Source: a bacterium (GTDB lineage: Bacteria; Armatimonadota; Fimbriimonadia; Fimbriimonadales; Fimbriimonadaceae). From it: a DNA stretch of 64,000 nt. The notes beneath the pieces were generated by a model. It was not told the DNA's origin, searched no databases, and worked only from the letters and a program-made list of their open reading frames with translations. The position numbers were made by a program, and so were the translations under genes. The stretch is taken from positions 1,364,001-1,428,000 of the forward strand of contig JAIXUN010000002.1 in NCBI GenBank assembly GCA_027483535.1, read 5' to 3'. Positions 1-8,983 of this stretch are shown here, piece by piece. Each line of letters opens with the position of its first letter. The first letter of the stretch is position 1.

Positions 1-1
1 T

Positions 2-580
2 CGTTACAATGCGGCGGTTCACGAATTCAACGCGGGTAATCGAGACGTTGCACTCAGACTCACCAACGACGCTCTGATCATCGAGCCCAACCATGCATCC
101 GCCAAGGACCTTCAGAGCCGAATCACGAAGGATGGTTCCTACCCAAAACTGGAAACTCCAGGTGTACAGGTCGTCGCGCCGAGGGGTCCGGGCTTCATCG
201 ACAAGCTTGGACAGGGATGGATCGCGATCGGATTTACGCTATCGTTTGTGAACGCGGCAGCCTCGTTGGGGCAAACCGCGATGATGTCCGGATCTAAGGC
301 CTACCAAGAACTTCAAGTAAGCCAGCCCAAGGAACTTTCGGAATTGATCGCGAAGGTTTCCGCCATCACGCAAGAAGTTCCGGCCCTCGTGCCGCTCGGC
401 ATGCTCGACTACTTCTTGCGGATCGTTCTTTTGGTGTTCCTGGTTTTGGATCTCAACCATCGCCGCGGGAACTACGTCTGGCTTGTTCCGCTCATCCTCG
501 CCGGCTGCTGCGGATTCAGCTGGGTGATTCTGCCGCTGTACCTTGTATTTGCGGTTTTGATGAAACGAAGCTCATCTTAA
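2..580 (+). CDS. TPR-like membrane protein, 5' truncated by window edge
   Basis: The reading frame is open from base 2 and has no start in the window before the sequence begins, so this is the C-terminal about 192 residues of a longer gene. The first 40 visible residues (YNAAVHEFNAGNRDVAL, then ALIIEPNHASAKDL) look like a tetratricopeptide repeat. A linker follows, then hydrophobic segments near visible residues 75-85 and two strong membrane helices in the last 50 residues, ending with a basic MKR tail. A TPR domain tethered to the inner membrane is inferred; no specific function can be assigned. An internal ATG at 248 would drop the TPR and is unlikely to be the true start. Confidence 0.7.
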   Translation, partial: RYNAAVHEFNAGNRDVALRLTNDALIIEPNHASAKDLQSRITKDGSYPKLETPGVQVVAPRGPGFIDKLGQGWIAIGFTLSFVNAAASLGQTAMMSGSKAYQELQVSQPKELSELIAKVSAITQEVPALVPLGMLDYFLRIVLLVFLVLDLNHRRGNYVWLVPLILAGCCGFSWVILPLYLVFAVLMKRSSS

Positions 581-632
581 GTACCGTTTTGAGAACGAAA
601 CGGCGGGCTTATCCGTTATAGTTGGCAAGTCC

Positions 633-1916
633 ATGCACGCTATCGCCTTTGTAATCGCCTGCGCGTCGGCAAGTATGCCCTCCACTTTGCCGCTTGTCCT
701 TGTTCAGCAGGCGAAGAAGCCCGCCACGAAGCCTGTCCAGAAGCCGGCTGCAAAGCCTACCGATGTGCCGACCAGCGCGCCGGAAAAGGCGATCGAAGTT
801 CCTTTTCGGCTGGGTGATGACGCAATCATCGTGGATGCAAAGGTCAACGGTCGAAAGGTCTCACTGATGTTCGACACCGGGTTTAGCGGGTGGGTAGTTT
901 GCGACGCAAACATCAATCTTGGAAAGACCACGGGCAAGATGACTCTTCGAGACTTTGTTGGAGAGTTTGAAGTCGACACGGTAAAGATCAACTCCCTCAC
1001 GCTCGGAGACGAAAAGATTCCGGTGAAGGACGCTGAAGCGGTCATGCAACCTGGTGCCGACTTCTCGTTTTCTTACAACACCCACTGCGACGGAATCATG
1101 GGCTTTTCCGTGATCAAAGACGTGATCACCGAGATCAACTTCGAGCGAAAAATGTTCATCTTTCACCCGAAGTCGAAGGACATCACGAAGGAGCCCGTCG
1201 ACAACAAAACCACTTTCCTTGCCTCGTTGCTCCCGATAGGCAATTCCTCGATGGAGATGCATGTCGATCTTGAGAACGGGAAGAGAATGGTTTTGGCTCT
1301 CGACACGGGTAACGCTTTCTTTGCGACAACGCACAAGGATGTTCTCGAGCGGGTGAATCTCTGGAAATCGGGCGACAAACCCGTTTTCATGAAGACCGCT
1401 TACGTCGCCTCTGGACCCGTCGATAGTTGGTACGCACAGGTTCCGAAGCTGAAAATTTACGGAGTCCCCGTCGAGTCCAGCATTTGGAGCATCATCGACC
1501 TTCCTTCAAGCTCGGCCGAACACGACGGCACGGTCGGGTACGGCTTCCTGAAGAACTTTAACATCGTCATCGACTACTCGCGGCGAAGAATCCAGCTCAA
1601 AAACTGGACGGGCAAAGTCGACGCGCCTCAGCCCGCCGACATCGGTCTTTCTGCGTACAACTCTCGCCGAGACAAAAAGATGATCGTCTACGCGCTCTCT
1701 CCTGAGGGGCCTGCGGAGAAGGCAGGTGTCAAGATTGGCGATGAAATCATCAGCGTCAACGATGTTTACGCTCTCAACCTTTCCAACCGGCGTCTGTTCG
1801 AAATGCTCCAGGGCGAAGTTGGAACAAAGGTCAACATCAGCTTGTCTCGCAAAGGCGTGGTGATGAACAAAGAGATCGAGCGAAAGCTCCTCGTCAACGC
1901 ACTCTCGTACAAGTAA
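633..1916 (+). CDS. Secreted retropepsin-like aspartyl protease with C-terminal PDZ domain
   Basis: A 427-residue protein with an N-terminal hydrophobic signal sequence and an Ala/Lys/Pro-rich linker (about residues 25-50). Two Asp-Thr-Gly motifs occur, D81-T82-G83 (MFDTGFSG) and D224-T225-G226 (ALDTGNAF), as expected for a two-lobed pepsin/retropepsin-like fold in one chain. Residues from about 345 to 418 form a PDZ domain (GPAEKAGVKIGDEIISVND). Proteins of this architecture are predicted to act outside the cytoplasm, with the PDZ domain binding substrate C-termini. No substrate can be inferred. A TATAGT hexamer at 617-622 lies 10 nt before the ATG and no clear Shine-Dalgarno is seen. The gene converges on the symporter gene downstream and is separated from it by a long hairpin. 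Confidence 0.85.
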   Translation: MHAIAFVIACASASMPSTLPLVLVQQAKKPATKPVQKPAAKPTDVPTSAPEKAIEVPFRLGDDAIIVDAKVNGRKVSLMFDTGFSGWVVCDANINLGKTTGKMTLRDFVGEFEVDTVKINSLTLGDEKIPVKDAEAVMQPGADFSFSYNTHCDGIMGFSVIKDVITEINFERKMFIFHPKSKDITKEPVDNKTTFLASLLPIGNSSMEMHVDLENGKRMVLALDTGNAFFATTHKDVLERVNLWKSGDKPVFMKTAYVASGPVDSWYAQVPKLKIYGVPVESSIWSIIDLPSSSAEHDGTVGYGFLKNFNIVIDYSRRRIQLKNWTGKVDAPQPADIGLSAYNSRRDKKMIVYALSPEGPAEKAGVKIGDEIISVNDVYALNLSNRRLFEMLQGEVGTKVNISLSRKGVVMNKEIERKLLVNALSYK

Positions 1917-1934
1917 GCCAGCCGTTCAAATGCA

Positions 1935-1975
1935 AACGACCTCCGGATTCCGCTAAGGGAACGCCGGAGGTCGTT
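1935..1975. terminator. Bidirectional terminator hairpin between convergent genes
   Basis: A perfect 12-bp inverted repeat (AACGACCTCCGG at 1935-1946 and its complement at 1964-1975) with a 17-nt loop lies between two convergent genes. There is no pronounced T tract. Confidence 0.65.
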
Positions 1976-1992
1976 CACTTTGTGCTTGACCG

Positions 1993-3300
1993 TTAATCAG
2001 ACTGAGCCAACGGCGCGGGGACGGTGTCGGGTTTGGTGCGACCGTCAACGATACAAGTGGAAGCAAGGTCGCCCATGACGTTGATGGTTGTTCGGCACCT
2101 GTCTAGGAACCAGTCGACGGGCAGGATGAGCAAGATGTATTCGGTTGGCAGCTTCACCGCTGTGAAAACGGCGAGCATCGTCACAAGGCCTGCTTCCGGA
2201 ATACCCGCCGCACCCACAGACGCAACCACGGACATGATGACGACCGTGATCTGCTCCTGCACGCCCAAGTTTTGACCTAGCGCCTGCGAGATAAAGAGGG
2301 CGGCCATTGCCTCGTACAGGGCGGTTCCATCGTGGTTGAAGGTGCCTCCCACCATGATGCCCAGGCTCGCCGAGCTGTCTTCGACGCCAATTTTCTCTTT
2401 CGCGGATCGGAATGTGACGGGCAGGGTCGCTGCAGAGCTTGCGGTGGAAAATGCCATGGCAAAGGCATCAAACCCACCTTTGAGGAAGTTGCCCGGTCGA
2501 ACCCAACTGCTCACTCGTAAGCGCGCCAGGTACCAGACAACCATCAAGCTGAGGGCAACCAAAACCGCCAGAATGAACCAGCCCATCTTGAGGAATTCGT
2601 CGAGACCCTTGGTGCCGACAATTCTCGCAACGACCGCAAACACCGCGAGAGGAACCAACTCGAACACCCATTTGAGAGCGGTCATGGAAAGCTGGAAGAT
2701 CGCCTGAAAAACGTTGCTAAGAGTCTCCAGTCCAGATTCGGCGGCAGGGTTGGTTTTGCCTCGCAGAGCACGCATGGCGAACCCGACCAACACCGCAACG
2801 AAGATCACGCCTAGAATCTCGTTCTCTTTGAACGGAGTTAGGAAATCGCCGGGAATGCGGTTAAAGAGGTCTTCGCCGAGGTTATAAGGCTTCTTGTCGG
2901 CAAGGTTTTCTTTGGGCGGGTCGAGGTTGATGTGTTTGCCGGGCTGAAGAATGTTGGCAACCGTGAGACCCACCAGAATGGCGACCAGGGTGTTAGTCAT
3001 CAACACCCACATCAGCTTCGCCGTCTTTTTGCCCGCCAACTGAGTTTCTGAAATGGCGTTGACCACCGCCATGAAGATGAGCGGGGTCGCGAGAAGCCGG
3101 AGGAATCGCAGCACCAGGTCGGCGATCGGCTTCAACGATTCCGCACCCGCGCCCATTGCTTTGCCAACACCGATACCGATGAGCAGGGCGATGAGGATCT
3201 TCGCGAAGAGAGGGAAGCGGATGTACTTCGCCCAAATCAATGCGGGCCCAGATAGGCCCGCAGAAATTGGTTCTTGGCTGTGCGCGTGGTGTCCCGACAT
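1993..3300 (-). CDS. Dicarboxylate/amino acid:cation symporter (DAACS family)
   Basis: The first of two DAACS (sodium:dicarboxylate symporter family, GltP/DctA-like) proteins in the window, about 435 residues. Hallmarks are the serine-rich hairpin SSAATLPVTF, the substrate/cation motif GGTFNHDGTALYEA in place of the usual NMDGT, and AAGIPEAGLVTM, spread across eight predicted membrane segments and two re-entrant loops. Members couple uptake of C4-dicarboxylates, glutamate or aspartate to Na+ or H+; the exact substrate cannot be told. The open frame runs back into lysS, but the ATG at 3300 (MSGHHAHSQEP) gives a normal N-terminus and avoids overlap. It lies 40 nt downstream of lysS on the same strand and may be co-transcribed with it. 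Confidence 0.92.
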   Translation of the reverse strand: MSGHHAHSQEPISAGLSGPALIWAKYIRFPLFAKILIALLIGIGVGKAMGAGAESLKPIADLVLRFLRLLATPLIFMAVVNAISETQLAGKKTAKLMWVLMTNTLVAILVGLTVANILQPGKHINLDPPKENLADKKPYNLGEDLFNRIPGDFLTPFKENEILGVIFVAVLVGFAMRALRGKTNPAAESGLETLSNVFQAIFQLSMTALKWVFELVPLAVFAVVARIVGTKGLDEFLKMGWFILAVLVALSLMVVWYLARLRVSSWVRPGNFLKGGFDAFAMAFSTASSAATLPVTFRSAKEKIGVEDSSASLGIMVGGTFNHDGTALYEAMAALFISQALGQNLGVQEQITVVIMSVVASVGAAGIPEAGLVTMLAVFTAVKLPTEYILLILPVDWFLDRCRTTINVMGDLASTCIVDGRTKPDTVPAPLAQSD

Positions 3301-3340
3301 AACAAACCGCCTGCGCGCACCAGAATTGGAGTTGAACGCC

Positions 3341-4882
3341 TTAGTCTTCGTCAGACTCGTGGCGCTGAACCCCGGCATCTGGGCGCATCATCGGAAACAT
3401 TAGCACTTCTCGAATGGTGTCTGCTCCCGTAAGAAGCATCGCCATGCGATCCATGCCGATTCCGCACCCTCCTGTCGGAGGCATTCCGCACTCCAGTGCA
3501 TACAGAAAGTCTTCATCCATCGGGTGAGCCTCATCGTCTCCCTTGGCCCGCTCGCCAAGTTGCTGCTCGAATCGCTCTCTCTGATCGATCGGGTCGTTGA
3601 TCTCAGAGAAGGCGTTACATACTTCACGCCCGAGCACGTACCCTTCGAACCGACGGGTGAAGCCGGGCTTGCTGGGATCTTTCTTCGCAAGCGGGGAAGT
3701 TTCAATCGGATAGCCGACAACAAAGCTCGGCTGCTGTAAAGTCGGCTCGACGAAGACTTCTAGGAGCTTCTCGATCAGTCCGCCGAGGTTGTTCTCTTTG
3801 GCGACATCGATCCAAGCGCCAAGTTCTTTCGCCTTTTGGGGGACATTCTTAGCCACCAAAGCCGCTTTAGCGGTCTCCAGATCCTTTAGCTCATCAGCGG
3901 TGACTCCGGAGAGAACCTCGATTTCGGAAAGGAGGTCGACCCGTCGCCACGGCTTGCCGAAGTCCACCGGGCCTTTGGGCGTTTCCACGACGGTGGTTCC
4001 GTAAACCTTTTGCGCGACGTACTTGAAGCACTCTTCTACGCGCACCATCATGTCTTCGAGGTTCGCGTAAGCCTCATAGAATTCGAGAAGGGTGAACTCC
4101 GGATTGTGCCGGTTGCTGAGACCCTCGTTCCTAAAGACCCGTCCGATTTCGTAAACCTTAGGCACGTCCCCGCAGATGATTCTCTTGAGATAAAGCTCGA
4201 GCGAGATGCGGAGCTTCACGTCCATGTCGTAAGCGTTGTAATGCGTGTGGAACGGGCGTGCCGCCGCTCCTCCTGCTTCTAACTGGAGTTGCGGAGTTTC
4301 GACCTCTAGATAGCCAACGCCGTTGAAGTAGTTCCGAACCTCGGCAATGATGCGCGACCGATCGAGCAACTTCTTCCGAGCCTCGGCGTTAGTGATGAGG
4401 TCGAGATGGCGGTGACGCAACCGCGTTTCAACATCGCTCAGTCCGTAAAAGACCTGTCCGTCCTTTTCTTTGCCCAAGGGGAGCGCCTGAAGAGACTTGC
4501 TGAGCGGAACCAGCTTTTGGACGTGGATGGATTTTTCGCCCGTCTTCGTGAGAAAAAGGAATCCGTGCGCGCCGACGTGGTCGCCGAGATCGAGCAGTTT
4601 GTAGGCTTCCCACTCAGCTTCCGAGACGTCGTCTTTGCGAACGTAAACTTGAATCTTCGAATCCCCGTCGCTAAGGTGGGCGAATCCGGCCTTACCCATC
4701 AGTCGATAGGAAACGAGACGACCTGCAAAGGTCACCTGTTTATTCTCTTCGAATCCATCCAACAGCTCTTGCGCAGAATGGCTGATTTCAAATCGCTCTT
4801 GGGCGAAAGGATCCATTCCGAGTTCGCGAAGAGCAGCAAGCTTTTCGATTCGGATGTCACGCAGAGACTTTTCTTCACTCAT
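3341..4882 (-). CDS. lysS: Lysyl-tRNA synthetase, class II
   Basis: A 513-residue class II lysyl-tRNA synthetase that charges tRNA-Lys with lysine in the cytoplasm. An N-terminal anticodon-binding OB fold spans about residues 45-150 (VTFAGRLVSYRLMGKAGFAHL). The class II catalytic core follows with motif 1 around VGYLEVETPQL, motif 2 as YEIGRVFRNEG near NRHNPEFTLLEFY, and motif 3 as GCGIGMDRMAMLLTG near the C-terminus. Length and motifs match the bacterial family. A cognate tRNA-Lys(CUU) gene lies at 12614-12689. The start ATG at 4882 is followed by MSEEKSLRD, a usual N-terminus. Confidence 0.97.
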   Translation of the reverse strand: MSEEKSLRDIRIEKLAALRELGMDPFAQERFEISHSAQELLDGFEENKQVTFAGRLVSYRLMGKAGFAHLSDGDSKIQVYVRKDDVSEAEWEAYKLLDLGDHVGAHGFLFLTKTGEKSIHVQKLVPLSKSLQALPLGKEKDGQVFYGLSDVETRLRHRHLDLITNAEARKKLLDRSRIIAEVRNYFNGVGYLEVETPQLQLEAGGAAARPFHTHYNAYDMDVKLRISLELYLKRIICGDVPKVYEIGRVFRNEGLSNRHNPEFTLLEFYEAYANLEDMMVRVEECFKYVAQKVYGTTVVETPKGPVDFGKPWRRVDLLSEIEVLSGVTADELKDLETAKAALVAKNVPQKAKELGAWIDVAKENNLGGLIEKLLEVFVEPTLQQPSFVVGYPIETSPLAKKDPSKPGFTRRFEGYVLGREVCNAFSEINDPIDQRERFEQQLGERAKGDDEAHPMDEDFLYALECGMPPTGGCGIGMDRMAMLLTGADTIREVLMFPMMRPDAGVQRHESDED

Positions 4883-4924
4883 GGCGATGTTCGTTAAGGT
4901 ACCCGTCGGGCTAAATTTCAGACA

Positions 4925-4963
4925 AAGAAAAACCCCTTCGCGGCAGTGCCGTCGAAGGGGTTT
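4925..4963 (-). terminator. Rho-independent terminator of the fasciclin gene
   Basis: Read on the minus strand, AAACCCCTTCG and its complement form a stem (arms about 4929-4940 and 4953-4963) followed by a T-rich run, just after the fasciclin stop codon and before lysS. Confidence 0.85.
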
Positions 4964-4979
4964 GAGGGAAAGTTTCCTC

Positions 4980-5462
4980 TTACTTGACGCTGGGAGGAAG
5001 GATGACCGCGTCGATGACGTGGATCACGCCGTTCGTGCAAACGATGTCTGCCTTGGCGACCTTCGCTTGGTTGAACTTGGCGCCGCCCTTGAGGGTGACC
5101 TTGACGTTCTCACCGGAGACCGTCTTGACCGATCCGGCCTTGAGGTCGGTGGACATGACCTTGCCTGCGATGACGTGGTATGTGAGCACCTTGGTCAGGA
5201 GCTTCTTGTCGGCGAGAAGCTTCTCGAGAAGAGGCTTAGGAACCTTTGCAAATGCTGCATCGGTCGGTGCGAGGACGGTGAAAGGTCCTTCGCCCTTGAG
5301 GGTCTCAACCAGACCAGCCTCGGTGACGAGCTTGGCAAGGGTCTTGAAGGAACCTGCCTTCACTGCGGTATCGATGATGTCCATCTCTCCGGCCTTGGCG
5401 GGAGAAATAACTGCCACAGATGCGGCAAGAACGGCTAGAATGGATTTTCGGAAGTTGATCAT
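4980..5462 (-). CDS. Secreted fasciclin (FAS1) domain protein
   Basis: A 160-residue protein made of a signal peptide (MINFRKSILAVLAASVAVISPAKA) and one FAS1 domain. Both conserved FAS1 blocks are present: GPFTVLAPTDAAFAKVP and, near the end, NGVIHVIDAVILPP, with LTYHVIAGKV between them. FAS1 domains mediate adhesion or matrix contacts at the cell surface. The ATG at 5462, preceded by a GGAG about 10 nt away, is chosen over a start 19 codons upstream because it places the signal peptide at the very N-terminus. The gene has its own terminator downstream and is divergent from the str operon. Confidence 0.9.
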   Translation of the reverse strand: MINFRKSILAVLAASVAVISPAKAGEMDIIDTAVKAGSFKTLAKLVTEAGLVETLKGEGPFTVLAPTDAAFAKVPKPLLEKLLADKKLLTKVLTYHVIAGKVMSTDLKAGSVKTVSGENVKVTLKGGAKFNQAKVAKADIVCTNGVIHVIDAVILPPSVK

Positions 5463-5625
5463 GTCTGGTTGACTCCATGTGAGCGGGTCGCAACGCAACT
5501 GCGATCCTGCTCCTTCCATGAACTACGAGGGTCGTTGCCAAAGATTTCACAGTTGATACAAAAAATATCAGCGGGCAATGATTTATCACTCTGGGTTCTG
5601 ATGACGTGAAGCGCTCACGAACCGC

Positions 5626-5655
5626 TTGACATTCCGTTTAGATTGCCGCCATACT
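5626..5655 (+). promoter_or_regulatory. Putative sigma70-type promoter of the str operon
   Basis: A consensus -35 TTGACA (5626-5631) is followed after 18 bp by a -10-like CATACT (5650-5655). Transcription would start near 5662 and include the structured leader ahead of rpsL. The -10 is imperfect and no other good promoter is obvious in the gap. Confidence 0.55.
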
Positions 5656-5704
5656 TTACGGTTGTCGTTAGACCACCTTGCGTGTGTTTGACGGCGGGCA
5701 CTTT

Positions 5705-5788
5705 TAGGAGGCTCGAACGGACAGGTTGGATCGAATCAACATATAACTCCGAACGAGACCCCTCCTAGTTGAAGACGAGGGGTTTTTT
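5705..5788 (+). promoter_or_regulatory. Structured rpsL leader with terminator/antiterminator arrangement
   Basis: Two mutually exclusive folds are visible. Fold 1 pairs TAGGAGG-CTCG (5705-5715) with CGAG (5754-5757) and CCTCCTA (5761-5767). It has a 3-nt bulge, and inside it an AA/AA internal loop and a CGG/CCG helix, with a small GTTG/CAAC hairpin within. Fold 2 is an intrinsic terminator with ACCCCTC (5758-5764) pairing with GAGGGGT (5777-5783) followed by six T. Both use bases 5761-5764, so forming fold 1 would disrupt the terminator. This is the layout of an attenuator; the ligand or protein is unknown. Confidence 0.6.
5758..5788 (+). terminator. Intrinsic terminator in the str operon leader (attenuator)
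   Basis: A 7-bp stem ACCCCTC/GAGGGGT with a 12-nt loop and a run of six T (5783-5788) lies 57 nt upstream of the rpsL start. It is correctly oriented to stop str operon transcription before the first gene. Confidence 0.7.
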
Positions 5789-5844
5789 ACTGCCAAGTTT
5801 TTGGGTGCCAAGCAGCGAAAGCACAGATATTCAAAGAGGATTGA

Positions 5845-6249
5845 ATGCCGACAGTCAATCAGTTAGTTAGAAAAGGGCGACAAGCTCCAAAGGTGAAATC
5901 GAAATCGCCTGCGCTGAAAGGAAATCCTTTCCGGCGCGGCGTGTGTACGGTCGTACGTACCATGACCCCCAAGAAGCCGAACTCCGCGCTTCGAAAGACG
6001 GCTCGTGTTCGATTGACGAACGGCATTGAAGTCACCGCTTACATCCCGGGAGAAGGTCACAACCTGCAAGAGCACTCTGTGGTCCTCGTCCGTGGTGGAC
6101 GTGTTAAGGACTTGCCTGGTGTGCGCTATCACATCGTTCGCGGTACCCAACAAACCTCCGGAACGAACAAGCGCATGCAAGGTCGATCCAAGTACGGCAC
6201 CAAGAAGCCTAAGGCTGGCGCAGCACCTGCAGCAGGGAAGAAGAAGTAA
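5845..6249 (+). CDS. rpsL: 30S ribosomal protein S12
   Basis: A 134-residue S12, a decoding-centre protein of the small subunit. Conserved blocks [33 protein letters not shown] and [13 protein letters not shown] are intact. The lysine in TPKKPNS and the K in GGRVKDLPG, whose changes give streptomycin resistance in other bacteria, are the wild-type residues. The C-terminus carries an extra Ala/Lys-rich tail ([12 protein letters not shown]). It is the first gene of the str operon, with AGAGG upstream as ribosome-binding site, and its stop is 2 nt before rpsG. Confidence 0.98.
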   Translation: MPTVNQLVRKGRQAPKVKSKSPALKGNPFRRGVCTVVRTMTPKKPNSALRKTARVRLTNGIEVTAYIPGEGHNLQEHSVVLVRGGRVKDLPGVRYHIVRGTQQTSGTNKRMQGRSKYGTKKPKAGAAPAAGKKK

Positions 6250-6251
6250 CC

Positions 6252-6722
6252 ATGTCTCGAAAAGGTCAAACCCCTAAGCGAATAGTCCTTCCGGATCCGA
6301 TCTATAACTCCGAAGACTGCTCTCGGTTCATCAACCGAATGATGCTCGACGGAAAGAAAGGCAAGGCGGAGCACATCTTCTACACGGCAATGAAAATTGC
6401 TGAAGAGAAGACTGGCACTCCCGCTCTGGAAGTTTTCCAAACCGCTCTTAAGAACGTGACGCCTGCAGTTGAAGTTCGACCCCGACGAGTTGGTGGTCAA
6501 ACCTACCAGGTGCCCATGGACGTCCGACCTGATCGACGCCGCACTCTTGCCATTCGATGGATGGTGACCTACTCGCGACGACGATCCGGAAAGACCATGA
6601 TCGATCGACTTTCGGCAGAGTTGATCGACGCGTTCAACGGAACCGGCCAAGCCATGAAGAAGCGCGAAGACACGCACCGAATGGCTGACTCCAACAAGGC
6701 TTTCGCCCACTACCGCTTCTAA
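6252..6722 (+). CDS. rpsG: 30S ribosomal protein S7
   Basis: A 156-residue S7, the primary 16S rRNA 3'-domain binder that nucleates assembly of the small-subunit head. It contains the expected [23 protein letters not shown]-terminal region, split here by eye into the family blocks, and [14 protein letters not shown] in the middle. Length equals the bacterial norm. It begins 2 nt after rpsL, so the two are probably translationally coupled. In E. coli S7 represses its own operon from the rpsL-rpsG gap, but here that gap is too short for such a site; the long hairpin lies after rpsG instead. Confidence 0.97.
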   Translation: MSRKGQTPKRIVLPDPIYNSEDCSRFINRMMLDGKKGKAEHIFYTAMKIAEEKTGTPALEVFQTALKNVTPAVEVRPRRVGGQTYQVPMDVRPDRRRTLAIRWMVTYSRRRSGKTMIDRLSAELIDAFNGTGQAMKKREDTHRMADSNKAFAHYRF

Positions 6723-6735
6723 TAACTAAGTTATC

Positions 6736-6759
6736 TGGGCGGGTTCAAACCTGCCCAGG
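6736..6759 (+). promoter_or_regulatory. Strong intercistronic hairpin between rpsG and fusA
   Basis: CTGGGCGGGTT (6736-6746) and AACCTGCCCAG (6749-6759) are complementary over 11 bp with one G.U pair. The two inner pairs must open to form a loop. There is no T tract, so it is more likely a processing, stability or protein-binding element than a terminator. Confidence 0.55.
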
Positions 6760-6798
6760 TTCGTTCTCGCCCTGCGACCCCCATCAAAAGAGAATCTC

Positions 6799-8928
6799 AT
6801 GCCTCGAAGTCACAAACTCGAACACGTTCGAAACATCGGTATCGCCGCTCACATTGACGCGGGTAAGACCACCACGACCGAGCGCATCCTCTACTACACC
6901 GGCCGCAACCACAAGATTGGCGAAGTCCACGACGGCGCCGCTACGATGGACTGGATGGTGCAAGAGCAGGAGCGCGGAATCACCATTACGTCTGCTGCTA
7001 CCTCCTGTTTCTGGTCTGGTAGCAAGAAGGATCGACCAGAGCACAAGATCAACATCATCGACACCCCAGGTCACGTTGACTTTACGGTTGAAGTCGAGCG
7101 ATCTTTGCGTGTTCTGGACGGTTGTGTCGCGGTGTTCTGCGCGGTTGGCGGCGTTCAGCCCCAATCGGAAACCGTTTGGCGACAGGCGAACAAGTATAAG
7201 GTTCCGCGAATCATCTACGTCAACAAGATGGATCGACTTGGCGCGGACTTCTTCTCGGTTTATAACCGGGTGAAGGAGCGACTTGGCGCGAACGCGGCTC
7301 CGATTCAGATTCCGATCGGCGCAGAGTCTCAATACAAGGGTTATATCGACCTGGTCGAGATGACGGCAACGATTTACACGTCCGACGACGGTAAGCAGTA
7401 CGACGAGGGTCCCATCCCCGACGAACTGTCCGAGCTTGCGAAGGAGTGGCACGACAAGATGATCGAGTCCATTTCGGAATTCGATGATGAAATCGCCATG
7501 AAGTATTTGGAAGGCGAGGAAATCACGAAGGAAGAGGTGAAGGCGGCTCTGCGATTCGGCACCATCAACCTGAAGGTCGTTCCGATGATCTCTGGCTCTT
7601 CGTTCAAGAACAAGGGAGTCCAGGCGATGATCGACTCGGTCGTTGACTACCTGCCGTCGCCGGTAGACGTCGACGCGGTTGCGGGTGTTCACCCTAAGAC
7701 CGACGAGGAACTGGATCGAAAGCCTTCGGACACGGAACCGTTCAGCGCGCTTGCGTTCAAGATCATGTCGGACAAGTACGTTGGCCGATTGACCTACATG
7801 CGCGTTTACTCGGGCAGTCTCAAGAAGGGCTCGCCGGTATCTATCACTTACCGCGATCCTCTCACGAACGACTTCCGAGTGCGAAACGAGCGAGTTGGTC
7901 GAATTCTTGAAATGCACGCGAACGACCGAACGGACATCGATGAGGTGTTCGCCGGTGAAATCGTGGGCGTCATCGGTCTTGGCGACGTAAACACGGGTCA
8001 CACGATCTGCGATCCGGATCAACTGATCGCTCTGGAATCCATCAAGTTCCCAGAGCCGGTTATCCAAATTGCTATCGAGCCGAAGTCGAAGGCAGACCAA
8101 GAGAAGCTTGGACAGTCGCTACAACGACTTGCGCAAGAGGACCCAACGTTCCGCGTCTACACGGATGCTGAGTCGGGACAAACGATCATCTCCGGAATGG
8201 GTGAACTTCACCTTGAGATCATCGTCGACCGACTGAACCGAGAGTTCGGCGTGCAGGCCAACCAGGGCAAGCCTCAGGTTGCTTACCGTGAGACAGTTGC
8301 AGCCAAGTCTGTTGCAGAAGGACGATTCATCCGACAAACGGGTGGTTCGGGTCAGTACGGTGTCTGTAAGATCGAAATGGAGCCGCTTGAGATTGGTCAA
8401 GGATTCATCTTCGAGAACAAGACTGTCGGCGGTTCGATTCCTCGGGAGTACATCCCGGCGGTTGAGAAGGGTGTGCGCGAAGGACTGCTTTCGGGCGTTA
8501 TCGCGGGCTATCCGGTTGTGGACGTGAAAGTTACGCTCATCGATGGTAGCTACCACGATGTCGACTCGAACGAAAACGCGTTTAAGCAAGCTGGAATCTT
8601 GGCTTTCAAGGAAGCTATGAAGAAGGCGAATCCGATTCTCAAGGAGCCGATCATGCACGTTGAGGTAACGACGCCGGACGGAAACGTCGGTGACGTTGTC
8701 GGAGACTTGAACGGTCGACGGGGCCGCATTGAAGGAATGGAGCCTGCGCTCGGTGGAGTCACCGTGGTTAACGCACACGTTCCGCTCTCGGAAATGTTTG
8801 GTTACGTCACGACGCTTCGCTCGCTCACACAGGGCCGAGCTCAGCCGAACGTGACTCCGTCGCACTACGAAGCGGTGCCCATCAACATCGCGAACGAGAT
8901 CATTTCGAAAGCACAGGGCGGCCGATAA
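6799..8928 (+). CDS. fusA: Elongation factor G
   Basis: A 709-residue translational GTPase that drives ribosomal translocation and, with RRF, recycling. The P-loop AHIDAGKT lies at residues 17-24, followed by switch I with GITITSAAT, the G3 motif DTPGHVDF and the G4 motif NKMDR. The later EF-G domains are seen, including the domain IV loop region and [14 protein letters not shown] near the end. Length is typical for a single canonical EF-G. It is the third gene of the str operon. Long antisense open frames opposite it are codon-bias artefacts. Confidence 0.98.
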   Translation: MPRSHKLEHVRNIGIAAHIDAGKTTTTERILYYTGRNHKIGEVHDGAATMDWMVQEQERGITITSAATSCFWSGSKKDRPEHKINIIDTPGHVDFTVEVERSLRVLDGCVAVFCAVGGVQPQSETVWRQANKYKVPRIIYVNKMDRLGADFFSVYNRVKERLGANAAPIQIPIGAESQYKGYIDLVEMTATIYTSDDGKQYDEGPIPDELSELAKEWHDKMIESISEFDDEIAMKYLEGEEITKEEVKAALRFGTINLKVVPMISGSSFKNKGVQAMIDSVVDYLPSPVDVDAVAGVHPKTDEELDRKPSDTEPFSALAFKIMSDKYVGRLTYMRVYSGSLKKGSPVSITYRDPLTNDFRVRNERVGRILEMHANDRTDIDEVFAGEIVGVIGLGDVNTGHTICDPDQLIALESIKFPEPVIQIAIEPKSKADQEKLGQSLQRLAQEDPTFRVYTDAESGQTIISGMGELHLEIIVDRLNREFGVQANQGKPQVAYRETVAAKSVAEGRFIRQTGGSGQYGVCKIEMEPLEIGQGFIFENKTVGGSIPREYIPAVEKGVREGLLSGVIAGYPVVDVKVTLIDGSYHDVDSNENAFKQAGILAFKEAMKKANPILKEPIMHVEVTTPDGNVGDVVGDLNGRRGRIEGMEPALGGVTVVNAHVPLSEMFGYVTTLRSLTQGRAQPNVTPSHYEAVPINIANEIISKAQGGR

Positions 8929-8983
8929 GGCATCCCTGGGCCCAGATAAGAGATAATTAAAGAGCTAAGGAAACAAAGAAAAA

